Positions 21,504 to 32,707 of a DNA stretch of 37,128 bases are shown piece by piece. Below the pieces are notes generated by a model. That model saw only the letters and a program-made list of their open reading frames with translations, was not told the origin of the DNA and did not search any database. Every line of letters begins with the position of its first letter. Within the stretch, counting starts at the first letter, position 1. Position numbers and translations under genes: made by a program. Source of the stretch: Catenaria anguillulae PL171 (Eukaryota > Blastocladiomycota > Blastocladiomycetes > Blastocladiales > Catenariaceae); contig MCFL01000229.1 of the NCBI GenBank assembly GCA_002102555.1, positions 1-37,128 of the forward strand, given 5' to 3'.

Positions 21504-24500
21504 CTACACTTGCGGAACCGAAGGTGCTGGCGTATGCAAGTCATTCCCTCCAGTGACGCCACCTGCATTTGCATCGCTGGCCGCGGTCGCAGCCGCCACG
21601 TTCCCGACCGAAGTCCGTGACGGTGTTTTCCGGAGCGCACCGTGATGCTCCTCGACCGATCCGGGCGACGCAACCAGCGGTGTCCCCGCAAAGGAGGGTT
21701 TTCTGGGCGGCAATGCCGGCAACGGGTGGGCGTGCAGTGATTGCGTGTGCTGCTGCGGTTGCACTTGTGGTGGCGCCACGGGGCACTCGCTTGCTGTTGC
21801 CGTTGCAACCTCGGTCAATGAACCCGACCGACTTGCATGTGCCGGAGCCGGCGCGGCCGATGCGTGTCCATCTGTTGGCGTCGTCCCACCCGATCCTCCG
21901 CCACTCCCACTTCCGCCCTTGACATGGCCCCACAAGTCCTTGGCCTTGCCTACGACCGCCGCCGCTATCCTGCCGCCCGATTTCACACTGCCCGACGAGC
22001 TGGCCGTGGACGCATTTGTCAGCGTTCGCCCGGGTGCTGGCGGAAGCACGGCATACTGCCCGTCGGACGACGACCGTGCGTGGCCCTGTAACCCACCCAA
22101 GCGCTTGCTGGTGCCCGACGACGACCCGCTCGAGTTGGACTGGACGCTTTCGTTGGAACCCGAGTTGGCGTTTGCGTTGTTGGTGCCGAGACTCACGAGT
22201 CCAGAGATGGAGTCGTGTGAGATGGACGTGGGCATAATGGGCGTGCCGTGAAGCTGTGCGACCGAGTGATGTGCTGAGGTGCGCGGCGACCAGGCGACGG
22301 GCGCGGACGAGGATGGGTCAGAGAGGACAGTGATGGGTTGTGTGGACGTGTGCGTATGCACAATCATTGGGTTTGGGTGTGTTGCAAGAGTGTCGTTGGA
22401 CGACAGTGCAGAGGAGTGGGACGTGTGGAGGGCTGGCGGGATTGGGTTGGTCAATATGTCATTGGAAAGGCCGCGGACGGATCCAGGTGGGTGGCCGGAC
22501 GAGGAATCAGCATCGGTTGCAGGGGGAATCGGCGACGAGGTGCCACCCGTCGGGTGCGATGCAGCTGCAGAGGCAGGCGACGATGCTGCACTATTTGCTG
22601 GAGCCGAACTGTTTCCCCGCCGCCTTGAAAAGATCTTGGACAGCTTTCCGCCAGTCCCACTGCCGCCGCCGGTCGCATGCGATACGCCGCTCCCCACCTC
22701 AACGCTCCCGGAGGCATGCATCCCCGTCTCGGCCGTCGTAGTAGGAACACTCAGGGCAGCTGACATGGAACCGGTGACAGATGCCGATGCAGGCGCCGAA
22801 CTGGTGCTTGATGCCGCCGATGCCGCCGCTGGAGCGGTCGACACGCCCAAGTTTTGGTTTGACCCGGAATGGCTCCTGTGCAGCTCCGCCTGCCCCGCGG
22901 ACCCCACTGGCGCTCCCTGATGCAATCCGGCCGAGCCCATGACCGCCGCCATATTTGCGCTCCCGTCCGCATGGAATGGGTTAATCTTGTCGCCCGTGGG
23001 TTCGACCGACGCAGCACGCCGGAACAGGTGGTTGATGCGTCTTGCACCTGCGGCGGCCTTGGCCGCAGCTGCTGCACCACTCCCGCCGTTTGATGATCCA
23101 CCCGCTGCAGTTGACCCGACATTGGGGGGCGCCCCACTCGAGGCACTGGCCGTTGTCGAAGATCCAGGAGGCGCCAGCATGGTCTGCGACGCATTGGGTC
23201 CCGCTGACATGGCAATTATGTTGGAGGAATTGCCCGGCGAGTTGCTCTTTTTGAACCCGGGAATCCCGCGGCGGCGCTTCTTTTCACTCGTGACGTTTGG
23301 CGATGCGCCCGTGCTTACGCCCGCGGCGGCCGCACTCGATGACTCGTGGCCAAACCCCGCTGCGCCCTCGACACTGCCCATGAAGTTGCCCTCGCCGTCG
23401 TCAACCCCCGCATTTGCGTTGCCGTTGTTGCGCTTGAACAGACCGCCGGCCCATTGCTTTGCCCACCCGACGCGCTGCTTGATGTTGCGTTTGGCCATTT
23501 GCACATTGATTTTGCGCGAGTTTTTCATAAAGTAGAGCAAGAGGCATGTAGAGAGGACGAGCAGGACGATAAAGGCGTCGAAAGAACAGTAGCGCATGAT
23601 GATGGTGTAGGTCGAGAGCATGGTGATGAGGCGACGGCGTTGGCGGACCAGGTGAGTTTCGCGCAACACTGATTGTGGCCGATGTCATGTGAGTAAAGCG
23701 AGTTGAACAGAAAACTATAAATCAAGATATACACACCGCTGAAGGAAGCCTTGGACCCACTTCCGGACCGCTGCGCGAGATTGCCTTGTGAGCCGCTGCT
23801 GGCTGCTGGCGGTCCACCTTCAACCACAGGCGCGCCGGCCGGGTACGTGAGGAGTTGCAAGTACACGATTGGGTTGAGCCAATTGATGGTGTTTTCGTTG
23901 ACCTGACCCAGATTGGTAATGGTCGGCAGTGGCAATTGGCTGGCAGTCACAATGATCCAATCACGCAGAGCAGGAAACGGGCCACCCAATACAGCAATGC
24001 CCGCAGCAACTGGGACAGTCGCAGGTTGCGGTGCGCCGAATGAAGAAGAAGCCACGCCACCTGTAGCAAGAGTCGAGTTTCCGGCACCCGAGGTCAATGC
24101 AGCAGCGGCCAATTGCGTCGCAGGCGGCAACGCCGCTACCGCCGAGCACTCGTGTGTTGCTACCGTCCGCAACGGCCCCAGTCCAGTCATTGCAGCCGAA
24201 GAAGACGATGATGAAGACGTATTCGTTGGCTGGCTCTCATTCGACGACCCAGAAATCGGCCTCCCACCACCATTCGCGTTTCTTTTCGCCGGCGAGGCTG
24301 TCCCAGCCCCTGCTCCACTTGCGAATCCACCAAATCCAAACAGCCCCAACATGCCCGATGCCTCGTCTTCGTCGTCATCGCCCACCATCATGAGCTCGGG
24401 ATCGCTGGGCATGTCGTCCTCATCGTCGCCGCCGCCGCCGCCGTGTGCGTCCGGATCCATGTCATCGTGGCTGTCTTGGTCGCCATCGTCATACATGAGC

Positions 24501-24844
24501 ATCCCGGCATCCGAGTCGGCAGCGAGCATGTGGGAATGCTGGTCGTGGTCGTGATTTGGGTACCGGAGATGGCGGAGCATTTGCTGGTAGGTCTGGCGGG
24601 CTTGTGGGTGAGCGTGCGACTGGTTGGATTGGGGGTGCGGTTGCGATGCGCGATGGGGCGAAGTCGGAGCAGAGGCTGAGCTCGAGGATGATGAGAGGAA
24701 GGCCATGAGGGGATTGCTGAGGCGGCGGGCATGCGATGATCCCGATCCCGATGATGCGGGTGCGGATGTCGTATTGGAGTTGCCGTTGGTGTGTTGATGA
24801 TGTTGTGGTTGTTGACTTGAACTCGATGACTGCGGTTCCATCAT
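21504..24844 (-). CDS. Large low-complexity membrane protein, unrecognised (1090 residues)
   Basis: I do not recognise the family. Exon 1 (24844-23737) encodes a Ser/Gln/His/Asp-rich N-terminal half with an acidic block (DDGDQDSHDDMDPD). It ends in a structured stretch, LRDWIIVTASQLPLPTITNL then INWLNPIVYLQLLTYPAG. An intron at 23669-23736 (gtgtgt...atcag) joins FSG to LRETHLVRQRRRL. The first part of exon 2 carries a strong transmembrane helix (about residues 398-418, FDAFIVLLVLSTCLLLYFMK), then a basic juxtamembrane helix, MAKRNIKQRVGWAKQWAGG. The last 600 residues are Ser/Ala/Gly-rich with little predicted fold and a K/R cluster, EKKRRRGIPGFKK. It is probably an internal-membrane protein with long flexible arms. 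Two adjacent ATGs (24844, 24841) could start it. Confidence 0.75.
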
Positions 24845-25240
24845 TATGTTTTGCTGTCATGCATGAATGGGTGAAAATTGGCAGGTTCGCCGAAGTGTGA
24901 GTTGGCGATGCCGATGCTCTTGAATCAAGGGCGAGCGGGCCAACACCGAACAGAGCCTCTGGAAACGGGAGAGAGAGCAGGAATTCGGTGTCGTCAAATG
25001 GGATATTGCTCGGTATTGCTTGAGCTTTCAATGCATACTTTGTGGAATACTTCATGGCAGGTCGCTGACGTTGTTCGGTCGTCATTCATCGTTTCCATTA
25101 ATGCTTTCCGCGAACGAATGCCGAAGCCAACGCCAATGAACCTGGAAGCTGGGTACATACATACACCTGACATTTGTTTCAGCCAGGCTCGTCCGGTGAG
25201 CCACACTATCGTTCACTTATGTACAGTGGGGCAAAAAGTC
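24845..25240. other. Intergenic, promoter of the 1090-residue gene
   Basis: This 396-bp stretch separates two minus-strand genes and must hold the promoter of the left one and the 3' untranslated region of the right one. I see no RNA gene or coding exon. Confidence 0.45.
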
Positions 25241-26239
25241 CTATACTCCGCCATAAACAGCCTGTATCACATTCACTACTACAGCTTCACTTTCGCCCGC
25301 ATCATTCCCAAACGTCCCCAGTCCGCTGCCTCCTCGTATCGCTTCATGGCTCCCGCTCGCAGTCGCAATCCCACCAGAGGTGGCCACACTTCTTCCACTC
25401 GCGAGCTCTCTGACCACCCTGACCCTTTTCATCGCCATCTCAAATGCCTCATTCTCCTTTTTGGCCAGCTGCGCATTGATGGATCGGGCACGTTCACGTG
25501 CCTGGACAAACCGCTGCCAAGCAGCCTCGTAAATGACAGCGCGCGACGGCTGTGGCGATTCTTTTGTTTCGACTGGATGAAGACATTTGGTTGGTGAAAG
25601 GCTGTGGGAACGCGATGGCTGAGCTCGAGAAGTGTTGCCACGTTGCTTGGCACCAGTTAGAATTGGAGACGCTGTCGCAAGTCGCGGCGGAGAAGCTGTT
25701 CCAAGGCGAGGGACTGATTTGGATCGAGCGCTGTGCTGTTTCTCAAACGTGACCGTTCCTGGTCGCACCGGCATATCAATTCGGAGCTCAACTATGGATC
25801 CGCGCTCTAAGGCATAGTCTTTTTGGTATTTGTTGTGTTTTCGCGGCGTTTCGCTCGATCCGACATGGAAACTACGCCCACGCGACGATGCTTTCAAGTC
25901 CAGGCACGATGCTTTGGGAGAACTCGCCAAGTTCTGAGCTGCCGTTGTCTTTCTTGGTAATGGGGCAACCTTGGAATTACTGGTGGTGGTTCCACGTGGT
26001 GCAATGCGAGGCATGGATATGCTTCGCTTGCTGGTTTGAATAGCCATTTCGCGACCTGTTATCGAAGCAACAGAATCGGTGCGTGAAGCCTTGACTGTGG
26101 ATAGCGCTTTGGCTTTCGTTCGACCTCGATCTCTTTTGGACTGGCTGCTTTTCGTGGGCAGGACCGTCTCTGAGCCGGTTGCGAGGCACTCGCTTGAATC
26201 AGGGGCGGGATGGTCAACTGATCGCTCGTGTTGGACCAT
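25241..26239 (-). CDS. Basic Ser/Arg-rich protein with short coiled coil, unrecognised
   Basis: This single-exon, 332-residue protein starts MVQHERSVDH. I do not recognise a family. Residues 1-230 are disordered and basic, with many SK, SR and SP steps (SKRDRGRTKAKAL, SRSHSLSPTK), like phosphorylated cytoskeletal or RNA-associated proteins. A single amphipathic helix follows at about 234-280, from YEAAWQRFVQARERARSIN to MAMKRVRVVREL, which looks like a coiled coil. The end is Gly/Ala-rich. Its composition and helix recall microtubule-associated proteins, but that is only an impression. It is divergent from the OS-9-like gene, with about 280 bp between starts. Confidence 0.6.
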   Translation of the reverse strand: MVQHERSVDHPAPDSSECLATGSETVLPTKSSQSKRDRGRTKAKALSTVKASRTDSVASITGREMAIQTSKRSISMPRIAPRGTTTSNSKVAPLPRKTTAAQNLASSPKASCLDLKASSRGRSFHVGSSETPRKHNKYQKDYALERGSIVELRIDMPVRPGTVTFEKQHSARSKSVPRLGTASPPRLATASPILTGAKQRGNTSRAQPSRSHSLSPTKCLHPVETKESPQPSRAVIYEAAWQRFVQARERARSINAQLAKKENEAFEMAMKRVRVVRELASGRSVATSGGIATASGSHEAIRGGSGLGTFGNDAGESEAVVVNVIQAVYGGV

Positions 26240-26516
26240 CTTAAGCTTGGCTTGTGACCGATAGATTGCATGGGGAGGGAGAATATTGATTCAATTCGGA
26301 TGATGATTCCTTCTCAAGCGCAATCAACCCCTCCGACCTCCGACCGCGAGAGCAAGTGCGGACACATCACACACACGTCAAAGAACACGTGCATGGCTCG
26401 ACTGGTTGCTTGGCCGATCCCAATTCTCGTTCGAATTCCGGCGTGGTATTTACATCTATGAGCAACTGAACTCTTTGCCATGTAATGCACAGGGCCATAT
26501 CAAGCACTTGCCGCAA

Positions 26517-28185
26517 ATGTCTCAAGTCCGTATCATGTCGCCACCATCAACGGCTGCAGCAGCGCCATCGCGACGCCGTATTGCGGCATCCTCATGGCGC
26601 CTCCCATGTCTTGTGCTGCTGCTGGCAATCACTCTTCCGGCCGTGACGACACTTAACCTGCACGAAAACCCACTGGATGATCCGCTTGGCATGCCTGCTT
26701 TCGACCTTGATCTATTTGCGAGCGCCGTGACTGCCGACGTACAATCTGTTTCTGTACCCCCAAGCGTCATTTCCGCAGCCTCACTCACGTCGCGCGACGC
26801 TTGGGATCCCTTCATGTGTCCATCTGTCTCTGTTCAATAACAGCAAATCAAATCCGTCCCGAAAGACGAACTACTCGTCTCGCCCTCGGGCATCTCATTC
26901 TACTGCCCTCGCCCGGCCTACGACCCGGCCTCGCCGCACCCGCCCGCGACAGCCGCCACGTCCGACCCGCGCACCCAAGAACAAGTGATTGCCGACGCCA
27001 TGCGGCTGCTCAAGCCGCTCGCAAAGCAGCCTTGCCTGTCGATTGAGCAGGGCTGGTGGCGGTACGACTACTGCCACGAGCGGCGTGTGAGCCAGATTCA
27101 CGAGTTTGGCGAAAAGGTGCCGCCCGCAAAGTACGTCCTGGGTCAATATGCTCGCGGTGAGGACAAGCCCGAGCTGCATGTCAAGGCCGGCAAGCGGTAT
27201 GTGAGTGTGCGGTACCGCGGCGGGGATGTGTGTGATGAGACGGGGCGCCCGAGGACGGTCGAGATTCAGGTATGGTTTAGGATGATTCGTTTGTTTCGGG
27301 AATCACACACAGAGTCGAGGGGTTCTCACAGACCATGCCATATGACTCGCTCAACAGTACCACTGCTCGGAATCCGCAACCACAGATCGCCTTTCGCTCG
27401 TTCAAGAAACGGCTCTGTGCAACTACCATGTGACGCTCTTTTCCCCACGTCTATGCGCCGACCCTGCCATGGCTAAACCCAAATCGTCCCTTGTCCACAC
27501 GCAATCGTGCCATCTGGTCGTGGACAACAAGGAATCGATCGGCATTTGGGCCCGCGAGCCCAGGGCGTACCTGCAGCACATGAAGCTGGGAGTACTTGGC
27601 GCAGACGCGTTTTTACCCCGGTCGGTGCTCTTGCCACCACGCGGCTCGTCGCTTGACCGCGCAAAGGCCAGGGTTAAAGCGTCGGCGGCAGCTGCGGCAG
27701 CAGGTGCGGTCGACACGCCGCCTGGGTTGACGCCGCGCAAGTTGACGGGAGAGCGTGGGGAGGGCACAAAGCGGATGGGCGCACCGGCAACGACATCGGC
27801 CGACGCGCAAGAGTCGACGAGTCCGCCGGCGGCCAAGCACAAGCGCGTCGTCAAGGGCGGCGAGGAGCAGCCTCCGGCCTTGTCCGACATGCTTGTTGAA
27901 ATAGCCGAGTCGCTGATTCGCAAGTACAAGGATCAGAGCAGCGAACCGGACAAGCGCAAGGTGCCCGCGGCTGTCGCACAGGGTGAGGATGAGGCGCCGC
28001 AACTGTACATTGTCACCGAGGATGGCGTGGTGCCATTGGATTCGTGGAAAGGAGATGAGGATCGTGAGGAAGGCGCGGAGGCTGCAGGCGACGGCGTCGG
28101 GGTGACGGGAAAGGACTCCGAGGGGGAGGACGTGGATGGATTGGAACCAGAGAGTCCGTTGTTGTTTGGCGAAGTACCGATTTGA
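26517..28185 (+). CDS. YOS9: OS-9/Yos9-type ER lectin with MRH domain
   Basis: This is an ER-lumen lectin of the OS-9/Yos9 family, which reads trimmed N-glycans on misfolded proteins and hands them to the Hrd1 degradation complex. A start at 26517 or 26535 gives a signal peptide (LPCLVLLLAITLPAVTT). An MRH domain follows: EQGWWRYDYCHERRVSQIHE, VRYRGGDVCDE, YHCSESATTD and LVQETALCNYHVTLFSPRLC. This preserves the Q...W/Y, R and E...Y residues that bind mannose. The intron at 27270-27357 (gtatgg...caacag) lies in the MRH domain. A TAA at 26838 sits between the signal exon and QIKSVPKDELL, so another intron must remove it. Possible donors are 26739, 26754 and 26766 with acceptor 26843, or 26818 with 26865. 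The C-terminus is charged and lacks HDEL. Confidence 0.85.
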
Positions 28186-29067
28186 GGACGAGAGCTATGA
28201 CATACAAGGTCTTGCTCCCTCCCCAAGCTTGAGGCCCATGGCATGTTCCAGAAGCCGGATTCCATTGGGCTGGTGAAACAGGGGCATCCAATCTTTAAAC
28301 GTGTTAATTTCACACGAATGATGAAACATCATTGTTCTGGATCCACTGGCTCCCACGTGGTCCCCGCATGAATCAATTCAGCGTGTGGCGTCGATCGAGG
28401 AAATCGATTGGTGCGATCTAGCAGATCAAGGACCTTGTGACTTTTGGGCGTGCGCGGGCTGGGGCGTGAATCATCACATCATTTGAACCTTCACGCGTCC
28501 AATGCAAGTCGGATGCTGAGAACTTGTTGCAGTAATCCACATCAACCAAGGACAACTGGGAGGATGGAGCAAGAGGCGCTAGTATCCGTCTCGGGTCGTT
28601 GGGCAGAGACTGCACGGTATTGAAACCTCATTGGCTTCTTGGCGCCAGCGAGGGCTTGTCACGCTGGTTGTATACGTAGCTATAGTAGGGGTGCCAGACA
28701 GCTCGTGGCGGTTGAGGGCTCATGATGAAGCGTTTGGGTTGCAATGCAATTGCACCGCCTCCACCCCGCCGATTCACTGGATCGTCTGTCCATTCATTCA
28801 TTGCTGCCGGTGCCGTCCTGGCCTGATCCGCCCCCGAAGATCGGTCTTGACCGTCAGCTCGCCCGCTGCGTCCTGTCAGCCCGCGAGTATAAAGCCCGAG
28901 CAGGCCCGTCGCCTCACGCTCGCTCGCCGGCTTGAGTCGCCATTCAACTTGCATTGGACAGGACAATTGCTCATTCACACTCAACCACTCGTCGAGCATC
29001 ATTAGCAGTAGCAGCACTAGCCGCATCGCCCAAGAGGTCAGAGGCCAGGCACAGCTCACAGCCCAAA
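28186..29067. other. Intergenic, 5' region of the Pro/Gln-rich gene
   Basis: This 882-bp stretch lies between two plus-strand genes. Its right half becomes GC-rich and holds a TATA-like site listed separately. The minus-strand frame at 28628-29251 looks like a shadow of the proline-rich coding sequence. No RNA gene is seen. Confidence 0.45.
28888..28893 (+). promoter_or_regulatory. Candidate TATA box
   Basis: A consensus TATAAA stands in a GC-rich setting 180 bp upstream of the chosen start at 29068. If used, transcription would begin near 28920 and leave an untranslated leader of about 150 bp. Confidence 0.45.
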
Positions 29068-32000
29068 ATGCAGCAACAGTACCACCACCACCCAAACCCG
29101 CCCCCACACCCGCCCCATCCCCAGGGCCACGGCCACGGTCCGGGCCCGCCGCCTCAAGGCCCTCCCGCCCACCTTGTCCAACAGCAGCAGGCCCATGGCG
29201 CCAGCCCCTCAGCACAAGTCCCACCTGGGCCTGGACCGCAACCCCGCCCAAGCAATGCTGTCAGCTCTCCGCCCGTCCAAATCCAAACCACGCGTGTGGG
29301 CGACTACTCATTCAACGGCGACCGGTTCCCGCTCCACCTCGTATACACGGACCTCAACAACGGACCCTGGTACATGAATGCCCGCGATGTGGCGCGCCTG
29401 TTTGTCGGCGTCGACGCTCTCAATCCTCAGGTGCTCCAAGATGATCGCGTGCGCGAGCGCCTGCTGCCCGATCCCGTCGCGCCACAGGGCCCGCCGTGTG
29501 TCGAGTCGGGCATGCTTGCCGAGCTGGCCAGGGCCTGGTCCATGCCGCAGATGGAGGAGCTGACGAGGTTTGCGCCAAGGGACATTTTGGATTCGGCGTG
29601 GTCGGGCCGCAATCCCCACATTGCCCAGTTGCTCAAGTCCCTGTCCCTGACGCTTGCATCTGAGACGGCACCGCCCGTGGCCGTCGTTCAGCAGCCTCAA
29701 CCGCAACCTCAGGGCCCTCCTGCGCCGCCGCCGCCGCAACCCCGGCAACAGCCTCCCCAACGTTCGTCTTGATGCCATGTTGATCGTTCGCACACATTGA
29801 CACCGGCTAACGCTGTATCTTTCCTCTTGGCGCCGTACTTCAATAGGCATCCAACAACAGCAGCAACCAACCGCCGCGCCAGCCTCCGCCGGTCGATCCT
29901 CTGGCCCTGCTCAAATGCAAGGCCAAGGTCAAGGATCGATCCCGCCGTATCATTCTCAACAGACTGCCCCGCCTACGTCAGCTGACCCGCGGTATCGGCC
30001 TACTCCCGACAACCCGTACCAAAGCCCACCGGTCGGCGACCATTCCCATTCCGGCGGCGCCCCACTCGCCCAGTCGACCCCACCGACACAGGGCCAAGGT
30101 GGATACTACACCGCTGGCCCTCCGCCGCCTCCCTCAGCTTCGCTTCCTCCTCAGCAGCATCAAGGGTACCAGCCGCCGCATCCCGGGTACTCAGACCAAC
30201 AACAGCAACCGCCCCCGCCGCAACAGCAGCAGCAGCACATTCAGAATCCCCAACAACAACATTACCAACAGCAGATGTATGCCGCTCAGCCCGCTGGGCG
30301 TGAGTATCAGCAGCACCCGCAACAGCCTGGTCCTCCGACCGCGTCGGGTCCTGCGTATTCGAGCAACGCGACAAGCAGTGCCATGCCGCCAGCCATTGGC
30401 CACGATCCAGGCTTGAACGCCGCGCGGCGACCCAGGGGTCCATCCATGAGCGAGTACGTCAGCCCGCCTTTTCAGTTTCGTACCATTCGCACTTTTTCCT
30501 AACATTCGATCATGTTCTCTCTTCTTGCCAGCCCCCGCGCCGGCAAACGGCCCCGCTTCGATGACCCGGGTCAGCCGCACCAGCAGCAGCAACAACAGCA
30601 TCAGTCGCCCTCCCAGCCTCAATATGCGCAACAACCCGCACAACAAGCATACGGTGGTCCGCCGCCGCCTCCACAATCTGCCGGTATTCCGGCAACAGGC
30701 CCCTACTCGGCCCACATTCCACCGGGTCCGGCCACCGCGCCGCTCGCCGCCTACAACAATGGTCCCGGTGCACCTGCAGCGGCCCCATCGCTCACGGACC
30801 GCGTCCCGGCCATGGCACGGCGCCTGTCGGTCGGCAACGCGGCCATGGCCATGTCGAGCGAGCAAAAGTCGGAGGTGGCGCGCTTGTACGAGCAGCAGCA
30901 GCAGATTGTCGCTCAGCGTCAGCGGTCGGGAACCATGTCGAGTGGCTCGGGCGCGCCGCCGCCGCCGCCGCCGCCTCCACCTTCATCCACGGCCATGTCG
31001 ACACAATTGCCAATCCAACAAAATCAATCGTCGCCCGGGCACGCAAAGAATCCGCGCGGACTCACCATCACAGCTGTGCCTGCATCGGCGGCCATGAGTG
31101 GCGCGGCTGGCCCAGGGTCTGGGTCGGGGCTCGGGTCGGCCGGGGTGCAATCTGCGGGGCTCCGGCCAACAACGCCAAGGACAACCTTGCCCAAGCCCGG
31201 TCGCCAGTCGCGGATTCCTGCGGTCGGGCCGGAGGCATCGGCGTACCGGCCAGGGGGCCCCAGTCCCATTGTGGACGAGGTGTACGACGTAGGCGGTGCG
31301 GCCGCGCCGTCGGGCAGTACAAGCAACAACGGGACGGGCGCGCCGCCGTCGTCGTCTTCGGCACACTCGCCGCAAGGCTACCTGCGCGGCCCGCCCCAGC
31401 CACAAGCGCATCTGGCCGCCGCCGCTCCGGCTCCAGAGATGCTTGCGGACATGGGCCACGTGCGTGCCCGATTTGTGCTGGCCATGGAATCTGTCTTTGA
31501 CGCGCTCATGGCTGCAGGCACACACCAAGCGGCCGCAGTCCCCCTCAGCGACCCGAGCGCGGTCGTGGCAGATCAAGTCGCTCAGGCACTTGGGCCCATC
31601 ACGGCCGCGCTGCACGACGTTCAAGCACGGCTTTCGGCATTGGAGCGAGCCGCGGCCGGACCCGCGTACGCAGCGCTCGCGCCGAATCAGTATCCCGCCG
31701 CGGCGGCCGCACGCGTGGGCGACCAAGGAGAGTATGTCCCACCGCCGCCCCTGGGCGACGATGGCATGGATGTCGACGAACCAATTGACGTAGGCGACTC
31801 TCCTGGACCGCCGCCACGGGCGCTGCCAGCAACCAATGGACACGCTGGTGCGCTCGACGCATACACCCCGCCGTCCGTGTGCAGGCTCACGCCCGAGTCG
31901 CCCAAGGAAGCACCAGCTGTTACGGGGCCGGCGGCCACGTTGGATCCGTCGTCGCCGATGGATGCCGACAACTCGGATGCAGATGCGAATGGGCCCGAGG

Positions 32001-32224
32001 GAGCCGATGGCGCCGCGCATCCAAAGCTCGTGGCGGCACGCCGGTCCAGCGTCGCATCCATTGTACCGCCCGCCACCATTCACGAGGAGCCTGAGCCCGT
32101 GTCGCCCGCAGACGCTCTGGGCGGTGGGGACACGAGTCGCGATGCGATCGAGTCGGGCAAAACGTCGCAGGTGGGCGAGGTCGAGGCGTCCGTCAATGGG
32201 GATGCCAGAGAGGTGTCCATGTAA
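29068..32224 (+). CDS. Pro/Gln-rich probable nuclear protein with an unknown N-terminal domain (997 residues)
   Basis: I do not recognise a family. Three exons join in frame: 29068-29761, 29847-30453 and 30532-32224 (introns gttcgt...caatag and gtacgt...tgccag). After a His/Pro/Gln-rich start comes a folded-looking domain of about 130 residues, from QTTRVGDYSFNGDRFPLHLV through VARLFVGVDALNP to HIAQLLKSLSLTLASE. A long Pro/Gln/Tyr-rich stretch follows, with a nuclear-signal-like AGKRPRFDD at the second junction, then a helical segment (EMLADMGHVRARFVLAMESV and QARLSALERAA) and an acidic end. This looks like a transcriptional co-regulator, but that is inference from composition. An in-frame ATG at 28954 would add 38 residues. 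Confidence 0.72.
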
Positions 32225-32707
32225 GCCGGCAAGTAAGGCTTTTTTGTGTTTTTGGCTGGAGTGCACTCATTCTTGTGGTACATCGTTTATTTATTCGTGC
32301 ATTATCATACAGATATCCGTTCAAATTGCTGGCGTTTTGGAGATGGATGGAGTTGGGATTGTGTATTGGGCATCGAAATGAGAATCACCGGCGAAATGGA
32401 ACTCGAGGGGAATGAACAGGAATACAGACAAAACCGCGAGGGAGCAGTAAGCTTGTACCGATGACAGAGAATCGGTGAATCAAAATGTCAAGAAACCACA
32501 ACACGGCAACCTGCACAGTGACAAGGAAAAGACGAGGACAGGAAAGGACACACGAACGAATGGTTTGAAAAACAAGGAAGCCTCGCCCAGCTTGAAGTGG
32601 GTTGGTTGAAATCGCGCACAAAGTCGAGCTTTACAAATGCACACGCGCACACGCAAGTCCTTGCAGAAAACGACGACCTACAAGTCGCCCACAGCATAAA
32701 CAACAAT
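32225..32707. other. Convergent 3' region, no gene seen
   Basis: This 483-bp spacer lies between the stops of the convergent 997-residue gene and the 34 kb gene. Short frames on both strands have no family motif. It is A-rich on the plus strand in 32390-32560. Confidence 0.45.

Noticed and set aside
21209-21556. Plus-strand open frame of 115 codons
   Set aside because: It runs into the 3' end of the minus-strand 1090-residue gene, has no family motif, and sits in the decayed edge of the transposon.
30983-32266. Minus-strand open frame of 427 codons
   Set aside because: It is antisense to the last exon of the 997-residue gene, Arg/Gly-rich, and shows no fold-like or family pattern.
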